From NCBI GenBank assembly GCA_963277665.1, contig OY728157.1:367550067-367614066 (forward strand): a stretch of 64,000 bases of DNA, read 5' to 3'. Source of the stretch: Viscum album. Taxonomy: Eukaryota; Streptophyta; Magnoliopsida; Santalales; Viscaceae. The notes below the pieces were generated by a model that saw nothing but the letters and a program-made list of their open reading frames with translations, was not told the origin of the DNA and ran no database searches. Shown here in pieces: positions 49,361 through 63,440 of the stretch. A program made the position numbers and the translations under genes. How positions within the stretch are numbered: position 1 is the stretch's first letter; each line of letters opens with the position of its first letter.

Positions 49361-52300
49361 TATGAAAGTGTGACATTATATTCTTTGTGAGGTTAAAAAA
49401 TAGAGACATTAATAATCACTTAAACATAAAAAGAGCATAAATGTTTAAGAGAACGAGTATAAAATTTGAAAGATAATACATACATGTCATATATTATAAT
49501 CCTAGTACGTTGAATAAATAATATCTATTCATAAGACTAGGATCATAAAAGAATAAAATATCATGATCTATGTCATTATAAAATATGAATAATTCATGGG
49601 TTTGTAGAGTACATATAGGAATAGAAAATAATTACCTCAGTTCTTAAGGCTTACTATTAAGACTCCCATTGAAAATTGGGTTTATTCCCCAAGCCATAAT
49701 AGTATTCATGTATCACTCCAAAGAATATCATAGTGGAAAGTTTCCTGAACTGAATTGGGGTAAATCCCCATACCATTAAAGTTTATTTCATATGTTATTA
49801 ATCTTTAAATAATACATTGGATGGATATATAATTATGTTCAAATCCTTATATAATTAATATCATAAATATGTGTTTGAAAAGATCCAAGAAAATTCATCA
49901 TATTAAAACTCATGAAACAAATATTTGTTTTATAATCACTATATCATGGCATAACATCTAGAAATTAAATGAGATTTATAATTATTACATAAATTCACTA
50001 TAATATCACCCTTGGAAAAAGGAATAGGTTTCAGAATCATATTTTTATCAAAACCATAAACCATCTAGGGAATGAATAAGGATGGTATCATTGGATAATT
50101 TCTTCAGTAATGTGTGTAAACATCAAAAGATATCATCTTTGTTGGAAATTTTTTTTAATATATTAATTTTAACATTTCTAGAGGAAATATTCAATCCAAT
50201 TAGAAATAACTAATTTAGAATATCAATATTATAGAAATAATAAATTTTAAATAATCATTGAAAACAAACATTGAAAATGATGCATTAATCATTGAGTGGT
50301 CATGATAGTAAAAACTAATTCCATGCAATGAACATTAATAAAATCATTCCATTAACTTTTTTGGTAAAAAGTAAAAAGTACCTCATTTATAAAATGATAG
50401 GAAGATTGATTTTTAATAGAAACTAATTTATGGGAAAAATCAATTTATGGAATTATATATGAATATGAGATATATTCTTGATGTCATTTTAAGAAAACAT
50501 TTTTGTGGAAGAAAAATAATTTTTGACTAAAGGGTGAAATTAAGTCACTTTACCATACAAAAATAGTTTAGAATATTTAGAACATTAAGTCAGGAAAATG
50601 AGATGAAAAAATTTATTTTCAAAAAATAACCAAATTAAAGAAATTTTTTGAGACTATTTAGTTGTAGATCATGAAATTTCATCATCAGAAACGTTATCAT
50701 AAACAATCCTCATAAATAATGAAATTTTAACATAAAACAATTAATACTCATGTAATTTTGCAATAGTAAGCCCCATGAAGAAAAAAAATAGATGGATATT
50801 TAAAACATCATAATATTAATAATAGCTTTAAAATAATACACTCATTGTAATTATATAGAAAAAATAATTGAAACAAGTGATGCACATGGAATGTGTCTCA
50901 CAAAAATAAAAGTGAGATGACAATTACTTAACTATGGTCTGACATCCTTCATTAATGTCTGAAAATCCTATATAAATAATATATTATATTTATTCATATA
51001 TTAATGGAATTTAATTATATATATCATACAATATATGATTTAATTATAACCTTTTATCACACATTAATTTTCAATTTGATATTAAATTCAATATTCAAGG
51101 CGATAATCACTTCTTTTTTCTTATATATCTTTGTTAAGTAGTTTTGGTCACTCAACATTGATTATGGTTCCATCGTCTACGTAATTTTTATCATGAAATA
51201 TAATTAATATGTATTATTTATATAAATATTTTTCATCATCAATAAAATTTAGAGACAAAAATGAGATACATCATTCATAGAGACCGGTTTCCATATCCAC
51301 ACATTAATGGTGATTTAATTTATTTCCAATGGAAAAGAAGAAAGTTAAATATTAATTATACATTTCATAATCATAATTATATCAAATATTTAATAAATAT
51401 TCATTAAATATGCCCTTATTTAGAACCATGTAAAGTAGAAATTAAAAACAAATCCTATCTCTTTGTAGAGCTAACAATCGACACATTTTCTAAAGAAACA
51501 TTATCATTTTCCAATGAATTGGAAGTTATGAATGTTGATGTGATATTATAATTATAATTATTTAAAAAATATCATATTTATATTTTTAAATCCATCACTA
51601 TATCCATCCATGAAATGTGGTGTGGTTAAATGAATTGTATATGTTTGCATGCCTTTAGTCCGTTATACACCTGATTGAAAGTTTAATTTCTAATTTTAAA
51701 GGAGAGGATATAGATATAGGTTATAATAACATCTCTGTATATGGAATGTACTATAGATATTATCTCATTAGATTTGGATATGATTTTAAGGTGGAATAAG
51801 AATAAATAAAATAAAAAACATTATTAAGAACAATATATATGTTTCTGACAACCTATATCGATTTATATGTAATGCCTTCCTATATTGCTTTTTTGATAAA
51901 ACTAGGGACTTTAGGTCATCTTGAGTGATGAATTAAGAGAATTTTTAGGTATTTTATGAATCAAATGTCACTAATTGAGTGAGGAGGAGGGGGTATTTGG
52001 TTCATTATCATAATTTAGGTGAGTATAATACTATTAGTTTATCATTATTTTTCAATAAAAAATGTTTAATTATATATTAAAACCTGTAAAATGACTTAAG
52101 AAAATAATATTAGTAAAAAATCAACACCAATTACTTGACACTTCAACATTCCCCTCGACCCTATAATCCTTAACCACACTACAACCAATGACAAGGAAAT
52201 GTTTTACTATAATGTCATGTCATTTTCTTAGTAAAATAGCTCCAAAATGACTCTTCCCAAAAATTAGATATGAGAAGGTAAAAATATTTCTAGAAAATTG

Positions 52301-53300
52301 AAATTTATATTTGTCAATAGGTTATTTCAACCCATATTTTTTAGTTTACCACTCATTAAACTGGTATTAACTATAACCGTGGTAACTAATAGTTATTTTT
52401 TAACTATTCATTATAATAAAAAAAAGTTAACCTTATTCAATAATACTAATTACACTAATTTAGAATAATTAATACATTTTATTGAATTAAATTCAAATAT
52501 GATTTATACATTAATATAAAATTCAACTAGAAAATGCATTGAAAAATAGGTTTTCAAAAGAAAATTTATTCTTATAAATAAAAAGTATTATTATCTAAAT
52601 TCAACATAAAATTTTTTCCAATTAAATAAATTATGTTGATAATAATATTATTGATATAATTTTAATTCAAAAACCATATTAAAAAATGGTTCTAGTAATT
52701 TCTTTAAATGAAATGAGAATTGTTAATGAAAATGATTATATTTCACCATTCATTGATAAATTAATATTTTTATAAAATAATGAAAGAATCACTTGGTGTT
52801 AATTTTGAAAAGTTGATTTCAAATATTAAGATAATATTTTTACATTTATTTTCTAAAAGTGGAAAAAAATAATTTTAAAATAACTATGAGATATTTTGGA
52901 TCGTTGATTTTTATAAAAAAATATTGTTTTTACGCATGAATCTATATTAATTAATACCTCATGGAAAGAAAAAAATTTATAAGAATGATTAATGTTTTAT
53001 TTAATATATATTATATAAATTAGATTTTAATCATTCACTGATAGATAGTAGTTTAATTTATTATGTTAAATACACTTTCACTCGTAATTTTTTTTTTCAA
53101 AAAAATGTTTCTATTAAATTAATATTATTTTTATTTTCATTTAAAATTAATTAATAACTAATGAGTTTATTTTATAAATGTGTAGACCATATATTTTAAA
53201 AGTTTTTTATATTCATATTCATGCTCTACAATAAAATTCCTTAAATTGTATTTCATGATTTGTTTAAACCCAATGTGGCGTGTAATTCATGCTATCAAAG
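49361..53300 (-). mobile_element. LTR-like copy E, minus strand, boundaries uncertain
   Basis: On the minus strand AAATACCCCCTCCTCCTCAC followed by TCAATTAGTGACA (about 52000-51965) aligns with the promoter leader of copy G (AAAAGGACACCTCC, CTCCTCCTCACACCAATTTGAGCACTA). Three hairpin units follow at 51.27-51.67 kb with the family spacing. The LTR start should lie between 52.9 and 53.3 kb but no TGTAACA-like start was found. A pol remnant lies just to the right, as expected for a 3' LTR of a minus-strand element. The left limit is assumed at the neighbouring LTR. Confidence 0.5.
51265..51670 (-). repeat. Three hairpin units of LTR E
   Basis: Units lie near 51635, 51460 and 51295. On the minus strand the last has arms CATTAAT and ATGAATG (six of seven paired) around a core with GAAACCGGTCTCT. 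The middle unit has TCTTT facing AAAGA. These are the most degraded of the sets and were recognised mainly from spacing and flanks. Confidence 0.5.
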
Positions 53301-53379
53301 AAATTATTTTTTTCAAAAATATTTCACAGAATCTCATGGTTTTATAATATAATACTTTAAGATTAATCATAAAAAATTA

Positions 53380-53760
53380 TAGATCTCATTGAAATTGATC
53401 AAAAAAAATCATTAATACGTGGTAAATGAAAATTTTTCTTAATGGTGATCTAGTTAAGATCCCAATAACCAATACAATGATGCATGAACACATATTTATT
53501 CTTAAAAAAAAGAAAATGTAAAGATCATGGTGAAGAAATTTTATAAAAGAATCCCTTTTCTAGATTCCCTAGGAATTTCTTCTTCAATTCTTTCTACTTG
53601 ATCGGGGTTACTATATATAGAGTCTTTGAAATTGGTTTTACTCTTGGTATGAATTCAATCAAAAACTAAACATCATGATTTGGGGGAACACTAACTTACT
53701 ATTAAGAAAATACATCAGGAAACTCTTATAAAATAGATATATCATAAATTTCGTGTTTTC
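53380..53760 (-). pseudogene. pol: Chromovirus RT N-terminal remnant between LTR copies E and F
   Basis: The minus strand reads LQEFPDVFS, two stops, VPPNHDVXFLIEFIPRVKPI, SKTLYIVTPIK, then KELKKKFLGNLEKGFFYKIS and SP, matching VREFPDVFPEDLPGLPPxREVxFxIELVPGTxPISKAPYRMAPxELKELKxQLxELLxKGFIRPSxSP. After a short gap LNXITIKKNFHLPRIND at 53465-53415 matches LNKVTIKNKYPLPRIDD. The rest of RT, RNase H and integrase are absent to the left, where LTR copy E begins, so at least 2.5 kb of pol has been deleted. No open frame remains. Confidence 0.8.
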
Positions 53761-54870
53761 CAAAAATCATCTATGATATATATCCCCCAAGAATAGGTAG
53801 AGAAATCTATATGAGGGATATAATTTCCATTGGGAGTTCAGCTTTATCCTCTCACAAATAGACTATCATATATTAATTCAATATGTAAAATATATCATTC
53901 AAAATCCAAGAACATGTTATCATGGGATATAAATATTATTTAGATATGGAAGCATAAGTATTTCCATTAAAATAAGGTGTATTCTATCACATTATGATAT
54001 ATACATATTCCAATACTATTGTGGAATAATTGGTTTCTATATACAAGAATTTTTATTCTTTATAACATGAGTAAGATACTGATTATGGCCATAAACAACT
54101 CAGTTCTAACACCATCTATATTTTCTTACTCTACATGGTCATTATTTGATTGACTACTAGTGTTGATTACCTTTAATTCATTAGGAGCTACCAATAATTA
54201 AGGGGATTCCTTGAGTTATATCATAATCACATTGAACATTGTTCCATAAAATAAAAACCCATTTAAGGATAATAGTTATAATATAATATAGGGTATTATA
54301 ATAATTCTCATGTTATATGTGTTCATTCAAAATAAGTTCCCATTATTTTAACTAAAATTTTCTGATACTAACTATAATAACACCTACTCCAGTTGCCTAA
54401 ATAAGGTGTCTAGTTTATTACAATGGCATAAGAATATATGGATCTCATCTAGATGGGCCATTTAGTTTACTAGTGTCAAAGGACCATATAAATACATTAC
54501 TTTCAAAATGTTTTTGATATATCAAATACATAGCATAAGATACATTCTCACATTTTTTATATCAATCCTAATATATCACATCATATCCTGAGGAAAGGAA
54601 GTATAATAAATAGAAATATCACATTCATAGAAAGGGTTTCATAATATATAATATATCATGGATAAATAATTCATATTCAACCTGGAAAGTTAAATACCTA
54701 ATAATAGTTTCCATTAAATCAGTAACAAGAGAATGAAATGCATACATGGATAATGTCAATGAAGTAAACTCATATTTAATAATAACTAAATTCATAACAA
54801 TTGAAAGGACTAATGATTAACATCACGTTCTTATACATCATAATATATTTACCATCATGGATTTTTTTAC
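53761..54870 (-). other. Presumed gag-protease remnant, unrecognised
   Basis: By position between the RT fragment and LTR copy F this should hold gag and protease of the same minus-strand element. I could not find a capsid motif, zinc knuckle or protease triplet. No primer binding site complement was seen next to LTR F. The assignment rests on position only. Confidence 0.3.
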
Positions 54871-54879
54871 AATATAGTT

Positions 54880-57800
54880 TAGTTATTTTTTTCTCATGCA
54901 CCCAAAACCCATTCAATAAATTTGGCCAACTAGTTTGTCTCTTGAGACATATCAATTTATCAAGTGGTTATGTAATTTTGGGACCCAATCATCACTACAC
55001 ATCCAATTCATTATTCATATATTTAATGATCAATTTAATTTATAATTAATTTTACATACCAACATATGTGGTTCTTTAGAAAGGATTAATAAATATTAAA
55101 ATTTACCAAATCAATCAAATTTCATTTAATGTAAAACATTGAATGTATAAATTGTATATGGTTTAGAGAATAATAATATCATTGATGTCAAGAATTTTTA
55201 TATTTAATAATTCTTTAATGTTTAATGATCATAATAACGTTAATGTTTAAGAATAACGTCAATGAACACAAAATTAATAAGAGATAAAACATGTCAATCA
55301 AATCATCTGAAATATTATTTTTTTATTAAAATTATTTCCATTAGAGAAAAAATGATAATGGAATAAGATATTTAAATAATATTACATTAAAGATTTTTCA
55401 TTGTAAAACCATTCAAAAAATTTAGAAGAATATAAATACCATAGCATGATTTATATGGTAGTAAAATCTATTAATAGATTATATGTTAAAGACAAACATT
55501 AATTTTAAATTTCTATAATTATTATTTTAAGATAAACCTTTCAAAAAAAGAAAACATCGCTTAAAACCATTTAAAAATTAAATTATGACAAAAAAATTAG
55601 TTGATAAACCATATGAGTAAATAAAAGAGAATTTTTGTAATAAAATTTGGAAAAATATATACATGGAAGAAAAATATACCAAAAAAATGTGAAATTAAGT
55701 CAACATTTCTTTTAAAGAAATCATTTCATGATTAAGGTTCTATAATAGTGGAAAATTTATTGGGAAATAAAGATTCTCTTTAAATATTTAATTTATAAGA
55801 TTGTTTAAGGATTTTATGAACTATATATCATAATATTCCTTTAATGAAAATAAGAGAAATCCATAAAAATGTTATTGTAATATAATTTCATACCTCTATG
55901 GTATCATTCATGTTGTAACATGTTGAAATATAAAAAATTTATTAAAAAATAAATTATCACCAATAAACATATATTAATATTTAATATATTAATAGTCAGT
56001 ATATACACTAAATAAAAATAAATATGTTCATAGTAAAAAATATGCTTCCATGGAGTGGAATTTGAGAACAAATCACTTACATCAAGTTTTAATTACTTGA
56101 AAAGTGATCTATCATATAGAAAAATAAATTTTAAATTATATTTATTCTATACTAGAGTCTTTTAAAAAATCATAATATCATACATAATCCACTTATAGCA
56201 TTTTTTCCTTTATTTACTAACAACCCATCATTAAAATCATCATATCTATGTGTTGACTGTCTTATTTTTGATGTGAATTTTCATTATGCATTTATTTTCC
56301 ATGTACTTTGATTAAATTTTGATCATTTACATAATTATAATCTAGATAAAAAATATGATATATATTCATTGAATTATTACTTATTTGATCCACAAAATCT
56401 TGAGATAGAATAATTAATAACATCATTCATTGAGATGTTAGGCTGAATGAACACATGTGCGTTGATATCAATTTTTTAAAGGATGAAACAAAATAAAGAT
56501 AAATAATAATTCACCTTATAAAAACTACTATTATATTATATATATATATATTAATATTATATTCATTAAATAAATATTTTTTACAATTTATGTGATGAAT
56601 AATTGAAAAAATGGATCACATCGTATCACAGAGGTGTTATTCCGCATATACAAATGAGAAATATTATAATTTTTTAATTGGTGGGAAGGTGAAAATCTAG
56701 ATATGATATAGTGTTTCTAGAAAAATAATTACATAATAAAATTCACATATATTAATTAGTTTAATATTTATTACCATCCATGTAAAATGGTGAAGAAAAT
56801 ATAATTTCACTACTCTATAGATATATTAAGTCGTATATATGAAAAAGAAATGAATTTTAATTTCATAAGGTGAAATATACATTAAAAATGGATTTCCATT
56901 AATCATAATGATATCTAATTATATAAAATATTTATTAGTTTTTATTTTAAGATAGGTATAAGATATTTTGAAGAAGAATTGGGAAAAATAAATATAAAAT
57001 GGATAGTAAAAAAGATTACCACTTACTTAGTGAACATCCATTCGATCGCATCGTAATTACAATTGAAATAGTCTGTTAAGAAAACTAGACCATTTAATTA
57101 TTATCAGGTAGGTTTATAATATAACTGGTTACGGTTTACCAGATCTGGGTTTCTCAATGTGGTGTAAAGAGAATATTTACGGGTTGTTCTATTTTTAGTG
57201 AGCAGTGGAGAATTTTTGGAAATTTTAAAAATATTATAATAAATGAACCTAAATAATGTAAATTGATTATAAAATTTCATATATTTTAATGTAATGTGGG
57301 TATCTTCATAATATAATCATGAAATAAATTTTATATAAGATTTTATATCATTTTATTCCTTATCCATTTGATAAACCCCTTGATTATCCAATTTCATCCA
57401 TAACCATGGTAAATAATTTTTAAATATTAGTAGGGCATAATTATACAAATAAGGTAACAATTAAAAATATTTAAACATAGGCATTACATATTATCATTTC
57501 ATTTTAGAATAATTAACATTATTTTCCCATTGATCTTTTAGGTTTTGGGTATTAGTAAACTATGTCATAAATTATACATAACAAAACCATATATCACATG
57601 GTGGACACATCATACCAGCATCCTTATTTCTCATAACCTAAAGCATTTAAAGTAAGACATGAATATTTTAATTAAAAAACATCCTATCATTTGACTATAA
57701 TTATTTCATCCACTTACCCATCATTAAATTCCATGAAAATTTGTAATGAGAATAAAAATCTCCTTAAAAGAAAAAAAATGATAGAAATAAACATATTAGT

Positions 57801-57900
57801 CTAAGGATAAATAATGAAATTTTCCATCTCAAAGTAAGTTGTGGACTAAAAATAAATATTTTTATAATCTATGAAATCACTTTCTCATCCCAAATATTTT
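54880..57900 (-). mobile_element. LTR-like copy F, minus strand, right limit uncertain
   Basis: The left end aligns with copy D: ACCCATTCAATAAATTTGG (54908) with ACCCATATAACAAATTTGTG (32251), and GGGACCCAATCATCACTAC (54980) with GGGCCCAAACTTTTACTAC (32321), each followed by AATTCATTATT. The promoter side also aligns: TTTCTCAATGTGGTGTAAAGA occurs in F at about 57150 and in D at about 34483. Three hairpin units at 56.43-56.87 kb complete the set. A 79-codon frame at 54801-55049 covers the left end and is not a gene. The LTR start on the right was not located. Confidence 0.6.
56425..56870 (-). repeat. Three hairpin units of LTR F
   Basis: Units near 56840, 56645 and 56455 were recognised by spacing (about 190 bp) and by core remnants on the minus strand such as GCACATGTGTTCATTCAGCC then TAACATCTC. 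Arm pairing is poor, so this set neither supports nor contradicts the hairpin model. Confidence 0.45.
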
Positions 57901-59320
57901 TATAAATCCTTTCATATGAAAACATAATGGGAAAATAATACTCAAAGTGTTTTTTTGAATAACTTATAAACTTATGAATTCTGTTTGAAAAAATATAACA
58001 TTTCACCCTTTAGAGGGTCTATATACAATCTTTTGAAAATAATATTATTTCATAACTTTTTATATTTCATTGGATTACATTAAAACCCCATTAAATTCAT
58101 ATGAAAAACATATCAGTATATGGGGACATCATGTTCCATGTAATTCATAGAAATGGAATAATTATATGATCGAATTCTATACATAATGTAGTAGATGACT
58201 TTCATACACCCACCTTTTATTAGTTTATAACATAACTACCCATAATTGTTTCACAATGATACCACCAGTAAATGGCTTATAATAGAACCACCTTTCATCT
58301 TAATTAATTTACATGATACATAGCATATTTGTGGCACATAAAGACAAAAACATTTCAGCATTACACTCATATAATATTCACTTCACACATAAAAAACATT
58401 TATAGTTATAAAAATATCCACTCCATTTAATAATAATTTTTTTAAACAAAATAACGATAAAGGGGGAAAGAGTATTTTTATTTTAATAAAACCATAAAAT
58501 TTCTAAAGGAATCCAAAAATAAAATAATTGTAACAGAATTAAGAAATGTTGATTTCACCATATATATTGAAATAGAAAATTTCATTTTCCTTTTTTACAT
58601 GAACACTTAATACGTAACTTGTAAAAAAATTTGTTTTGAACACCTTTTGAATAAATTATAAAGAGACACAAAATTTACTTTATAATTATTTTATATCCAT
58701 ATAAATATACCCATAAAATAATATTCAATTATATAAATATGGAAACAAATAATGTAGAAAATAAATTTTTAAAATAATTTAGTAATAGGTTTTTAATGTA
58801 TTGTGTGCCTTTTGTAGTACCTGGAAAAGGTTCCTTATTATTTTTGAAACAAGTTTATTAAATTCTATTATGGTAATGAAATACCTTTGTAATCTATTGA
58901 AAAATAGATAATAAATTTTTTTAAACATTAGATGAACAATGAAGAAAAATATTTAGATATTAAATCATTAAAATATTTTAAAAATGAGGTTTTAATTAAA
59001 AAAGGCATTTTACCATCAATCTAATTATTCATGAATGTTATTTATCTTCCTAAATAATAAAATTATATGATTATTTAATTTATTATGAAAAAATTGCAAG
59101 ATAATGTATCAATTAATTCCACTTGTTAGTATTTTTCAATCAATTACATAATTAATTATGTTTAGAATGGATTCTTTGATGATATTTGTCTTGTAATCCC
59201 AAAAAGCTTTCGTTTGGTGGACTATGATAAAACATGTAATTATTTAAAATGATCCATAATAATAACCAGTAAATAATTATCATTTTTAAAAAAATTATAA
59301 ATTTTTTACATTCATGAATG
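57900..59320. other. AT-rich DNA without a recognisable gene
   Basis: This may include the U3 part of LTR copy F. No open frame, polypurine tract or terminal TGTAACA complement could be identified. Confidence 0.4.
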
Positions 59321-59329
59321 GGGGTTATG

Positions 59330-60050
59330 AATAATATAATATGTTATGATTATAGTCACGGTTGGTAAAATGTATGAATGAGTTACGTTTCCATTTTTCA
59401 ACCATCATCACAGAAAGAAGGTACGTAATATTTTATATTTACATGATGATAATAATATCATAAATAAATTTTTATTTCTTTAAATATAATAATATATATC
59501 ATTTGTGTGATTTGGTGATGAAAAATGATCACATTGCTTCATGGAGGTGGTAGTCCACATGTACGCACGAATGAAATTATCGATTTTTAGTGGATGAAAA
59601 TAAATAAAAAATCAATTCCATCACTTCGTGATGTAATAAACCAATGTATTGATGGGAAACATTATCATATCTCCTACAGGAATGGAATGTAAGTATATAT
59701 ATATATATATATCTTACCATCAATATAATAGTGTAACATTTTTATAAATATAAAATATATAATTTTAATTCATCATTATATCATTTTTTAGAGACTATGA
59801 TGAGAGGTGAATTACATCTATTCACGAAGAAATAATTCACTTTACATACAAATGATGATTTTATTTCTCATTTTATAGAAGAAGAAATAAATTTAGGATA
59901 TTAAATTGAAATAATAAAATATAATCATATTTGTGATATAGATATTATTATGTTATAATTATATAAAAATATTTTAAGGAGGTGGATGAAAATAAAAAAG
60001 CAATTCATGTTTACACATTATACCACCTCTCCAAAAAACATCCATAGTTA
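59330..60050. repeat. Isolated hairpin-repeat units (cluster H)
   Basis: A clear minus-strand unit at 59520-59600 has the core GTACATGTGGACTACCACCT and arms TTCGT and ATGAA. A second minus-strand unit at 59790-59860 has arms CATCATTTGT and GTGAATAGATG around a poor core, and a plus-strand-looking unit lies at 59995-60040 (CATTATACCACCTCTCC). Mixed orientation and spacing (265 and 190 bp) differ from the LTR sets, and no TATA block was found, so this is probably a rearranged LTR fragment. Confidence 0.5.
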
Positions 60051-60059
60051 ACAAATAAG

Positions 60060-61256
60060 GCTTAGAATGTATTTATGATCAAAACAGGAGATGTAATTCA
60101 TTTTAATATAAGTAATATTTTCATTTGGTAAGTTATTATATGAAACAAAGGGATTGAAATTTTTGATGAGGATATAATATGATGTCTTCTTTTATAACTT
60201 GTTGAGAGGACAAACATTGAATATTTTAATGGAGAAAGTTAAACCTAATTTTTTAAACATGAATTAAGTATTATACGTAGAATATTATCTATAATTATCT
60301 TATATAAGGACTTAATATGTCGATAAAATACAATTTATTCAATTTATTATCTTGTTTTATCTATTATCTTTTTAGCCTAACCCCTAGTACACTTGTTTCT
60401 CCTTAACTGCAATAATATATTTTTACTCTTTTAATTATTCATTAAGACAAAAAATTATAATGAAATTATCATACAATAAAAATATTCTATGTAAAAAAAT
60501 TAATCACATTTTTCCATGTCAATTCAAAAAATTGGATTAATTTCATAATTATTAATCTGACAAACATGATGAAAGAACAATTTTTTAAAAAGTGTTGTTT
60601 TCAAAAAAAAAAGATTATTTTAAATTTACTCTATGTATATTAATAATAATTTTATGATTTATATTTAAAATTTATAGATATATAATAGAAAAAATTCATT
60701 TATATAATTCTTTAATGAGGTTAATAATTATTAATTAAAATGGAGAAACATTATTCAATTTAAAATAATTTCTAGAAAAACCATATTTTTAAACTCAAAA
60801 ATAAACATACAATAAAATATAATATAAATATTATTAAAATGTAATTCATATGATTAAATATAAATAAATAATACATATGTTACTTTATATCATATTAAAA
60901 ACCTAATGGTATATTTAAATTTATGAATTTATCGAAATGAAATGAAAATTTTACAAAAATTATTATTCTTCACTATTTATTGAAAAATCAATATTTTTTC
61001 TAAAATATAAAATAATATTATCATAAATTTATTTTGAAATAATTATTTATAAAACTATTTCAATTTTTTTAAATACATTGTAAAAAGGTTTGAAAAATAC
61101 ATTATTGAAACTAAGAGTGGAAAAAACTATGAATTTTTTTTTGGGGAAATACAATTTCTAAGAACAAACCATGATTTATTCTTATCCCAAGATTAGTTCA
61201 AATATAAGATCAATGGTAAATTTTTTATTTAACAATAATAATATTATATATATATA
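60060..61256. other. AT-rich flank of LTR copy G
   Basis: No gene or repeat landmark. It ends in an AT-alternating run (ATATTATATATATATA) into which LTR G appears to be inserted. No polypurine tract precedes the LTR, so G is either a 5' LTR or a solo LTR. Confidence 0.5.
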
Positions 61257-61509
61257 TGTAACAGCCCAAGATTTTATGAAAAATATATATTTTTTTATTT
61301 CACTAATGTCTTCTGTTGTACGCTACACCAAAAGGAGCTTGCACAACACACATCCTTGACTTGCCTTGCATTACACGCAATCACGACCTTCCTCGATAGC
61401 GTGTATAGTACGCAATACTGAGTTTCACTAAACAACGATATGCTATTAAAATATTATTATAACTAGCCGTTATGAATAGTAATAACCATCTTTTAAAATT
61501 TTAGAAATT

Positions 61510-62150
61510 TTAGCTCTCAAAATGGACTTCATTTTTGGATTCGGAGTATCGAATTTAGCCTAAGGTGAAATTTTGGTACTTTTCGGATAACTTTCATATT
61601 CTGATGAATAGTGAAAATTACTAAATTATAATTAAAAACTACTTTTTTAATCGAAATAATTAATAGTGATAAATCATTAATTTGAGTGGTTTTAAAGTAT
61701 ATTTAGAATATGTTTTTACAATTTAATACAATGTTGGTCAATGGATGTAGTTTCACATTTAAACTAGACATAAACAAGTGTCAATCTTTTGATAGATATT
61801 GTTTCTTAAAAACACGCTATTTGTTTTAACAGCGGGATTTAATTATAAAATTAATTAATGCAACTTTTATGTAATGAATTTGGTAAAATAGACTTCATTT
61901 TTGAATTCGGAATATGAAATATAGCTTGGGATGAAATTTTGGCACTGTTCTGAAAAACATCAATTTTTGATGAATAGTGAAACTACTAAGTGGTAGTTAA
62001 AAAAACTGAATTTTTCATAAAACTTAATTTTACCGCTTCTGTGAATGGAATTTCAAAAATCCGAGAGACACGGTTGATGTCAGTAAGTAAAATGTGGTTC
62101 AATGAGATGAAAATAATTTTTGGTGAATAGTAACTTTTTACTTTTTTTTT
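61510..62150 (+). repeat. Diverged direct repeats in U3 of LTR G
   Basis: A block at 61518-61660 (AAAATGGACTTCATTTTTGG ... GATGAATAGTGAAAATTACT) recurs at 61886-62000 (AAAATAGACTTCATTTTTGA ... GATGAATAGTGAAACTACT) and, more weakly, at 62105-62145 (TTTTGGTGAATAGTAACTTT). Spacing between the first two is about 370 bp. It looks like an internal duplication in U3 and may partly explain why U3 is longer here than in copy D. Confidence 0.75.
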
Positions 62151-63100
62151 ACCGCGGTTAATAGTAAATAGGGTAACTAAGGGTAAATATGATATTAATA
62201 TTACCCTAACACATGTCCTAATTCTATTGGACAAGTGTAATTCGACCAAAAACAAACTTAGGAATAAAATATGACCATTTAGGCCCACTTGGATTAGATT
62301 TGGACATTTATTATTAATTTATTTAAAGAAGGGTTAAAATAGTTAAAATCAAAGTTTAATAAGTAAATCATTTTTAATATGGGGTTATACATAAGATAAA
62401 TTCGATTGTAAATATTCATTAGAAAGCTAAAAAGATTTAATACATGATGGTATTTTATTTGTAATTTTTAGACATCAAATAATTTAATTTATTTATGACA
62501 CAATGATGATGCAGTAATTATCTTATTAATGAAATATTGACATAATTGATGTTATAAACACCAAAATAAATATAATTTGAGACTTTTTATGAATTCCACT
62601 AATTTTATAGGTTAATATGATATATTAGTGTTGATTTAATCAACTTGGTTCGAACATATAATTCTGTTATGACTTTCACAAAAATCATATATCAAATAGT
62701 GTCAAAATTGACACAAAATAGTTTTTAAATCAAATATTATATGATTAATTGTTATTTTATTCCTAAAAATTTAAGGTTCGGCCAAATGACTTATATAAGG
62801 ATATATATTTTAATAATAAACAATTTGGGGTTCGTTTTGCATGTTATAGTAAGTGTATTAACCATATAGTGAAAGAAAACAAAAAGACACGGTAAAAGTT
62901 AAATTATTTAACTTAGAGTTAAATCCAATTGATAAGGTTAAAATAATAACCTAAACTTGTCTAAATCCTATTGGTTGATAGGATGTCGACCCATCCCCAC
63001 TTTATCTTCGAAATAAGACCCTTTGGAACCATTATAAACCGATTTTGACTTTAAAATAAAATAATATTTTGAGGTATTCCTAAGGTGCCCCTCTCCTCCC

Positions 63101-63108
63101 TTATAAAA
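63101..63108 (+). promoter_or_regulatory. TATA box of LTR copy G
   Basis: TTATAAAAGGACACCTCCTC with a C/T-rich leader behind it. It is the intact reference for the decayed promoters of copies A, B, D, E and F, and lies about 350 bp before the first hairpin. Confidence 0.8.
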
Positions 63109-63440
63109 GGACACCTCCTCTCCCTCCTCCTCACACCAATTTGAGCACTAAATCTCGGCCAAACCCTGCCAAAATCTCTTCTCAACTTCCCTAAAAACAT
63201 CCTAGAGGTTCTGGTCTTCCTCAAAGACCAATTTTAGTGCCCTAAGAGGAGGTCTCAAAGAGGCACTTCAAAGAAGAGGTAATTACCGTTACCAATTCTT
63301 TCATCTTTATTTCTTCTTCCACTTCTTCTTCTTAGGTTGTTTCATTATGAAGTAATAACATAAGTATCACTCATATACTGATATGTTATTATAAGTATGA
63401 AACAACCCTATTTCACCATCTAACCATCCTACGGAAAAAG

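Noticed and set aside
18370..55010. Shared protein string GPNHHYT in the env-like region (18370) and in the small ORF at 54801
   Set aside because: The second lies in LTR copy F in a different sequence context; short chance similarity.
61986..62288. 100-codon minus-strand ORF in LTR G
   Set aside because: It overlaps the U3 direct repeats and has no recognisable domain.
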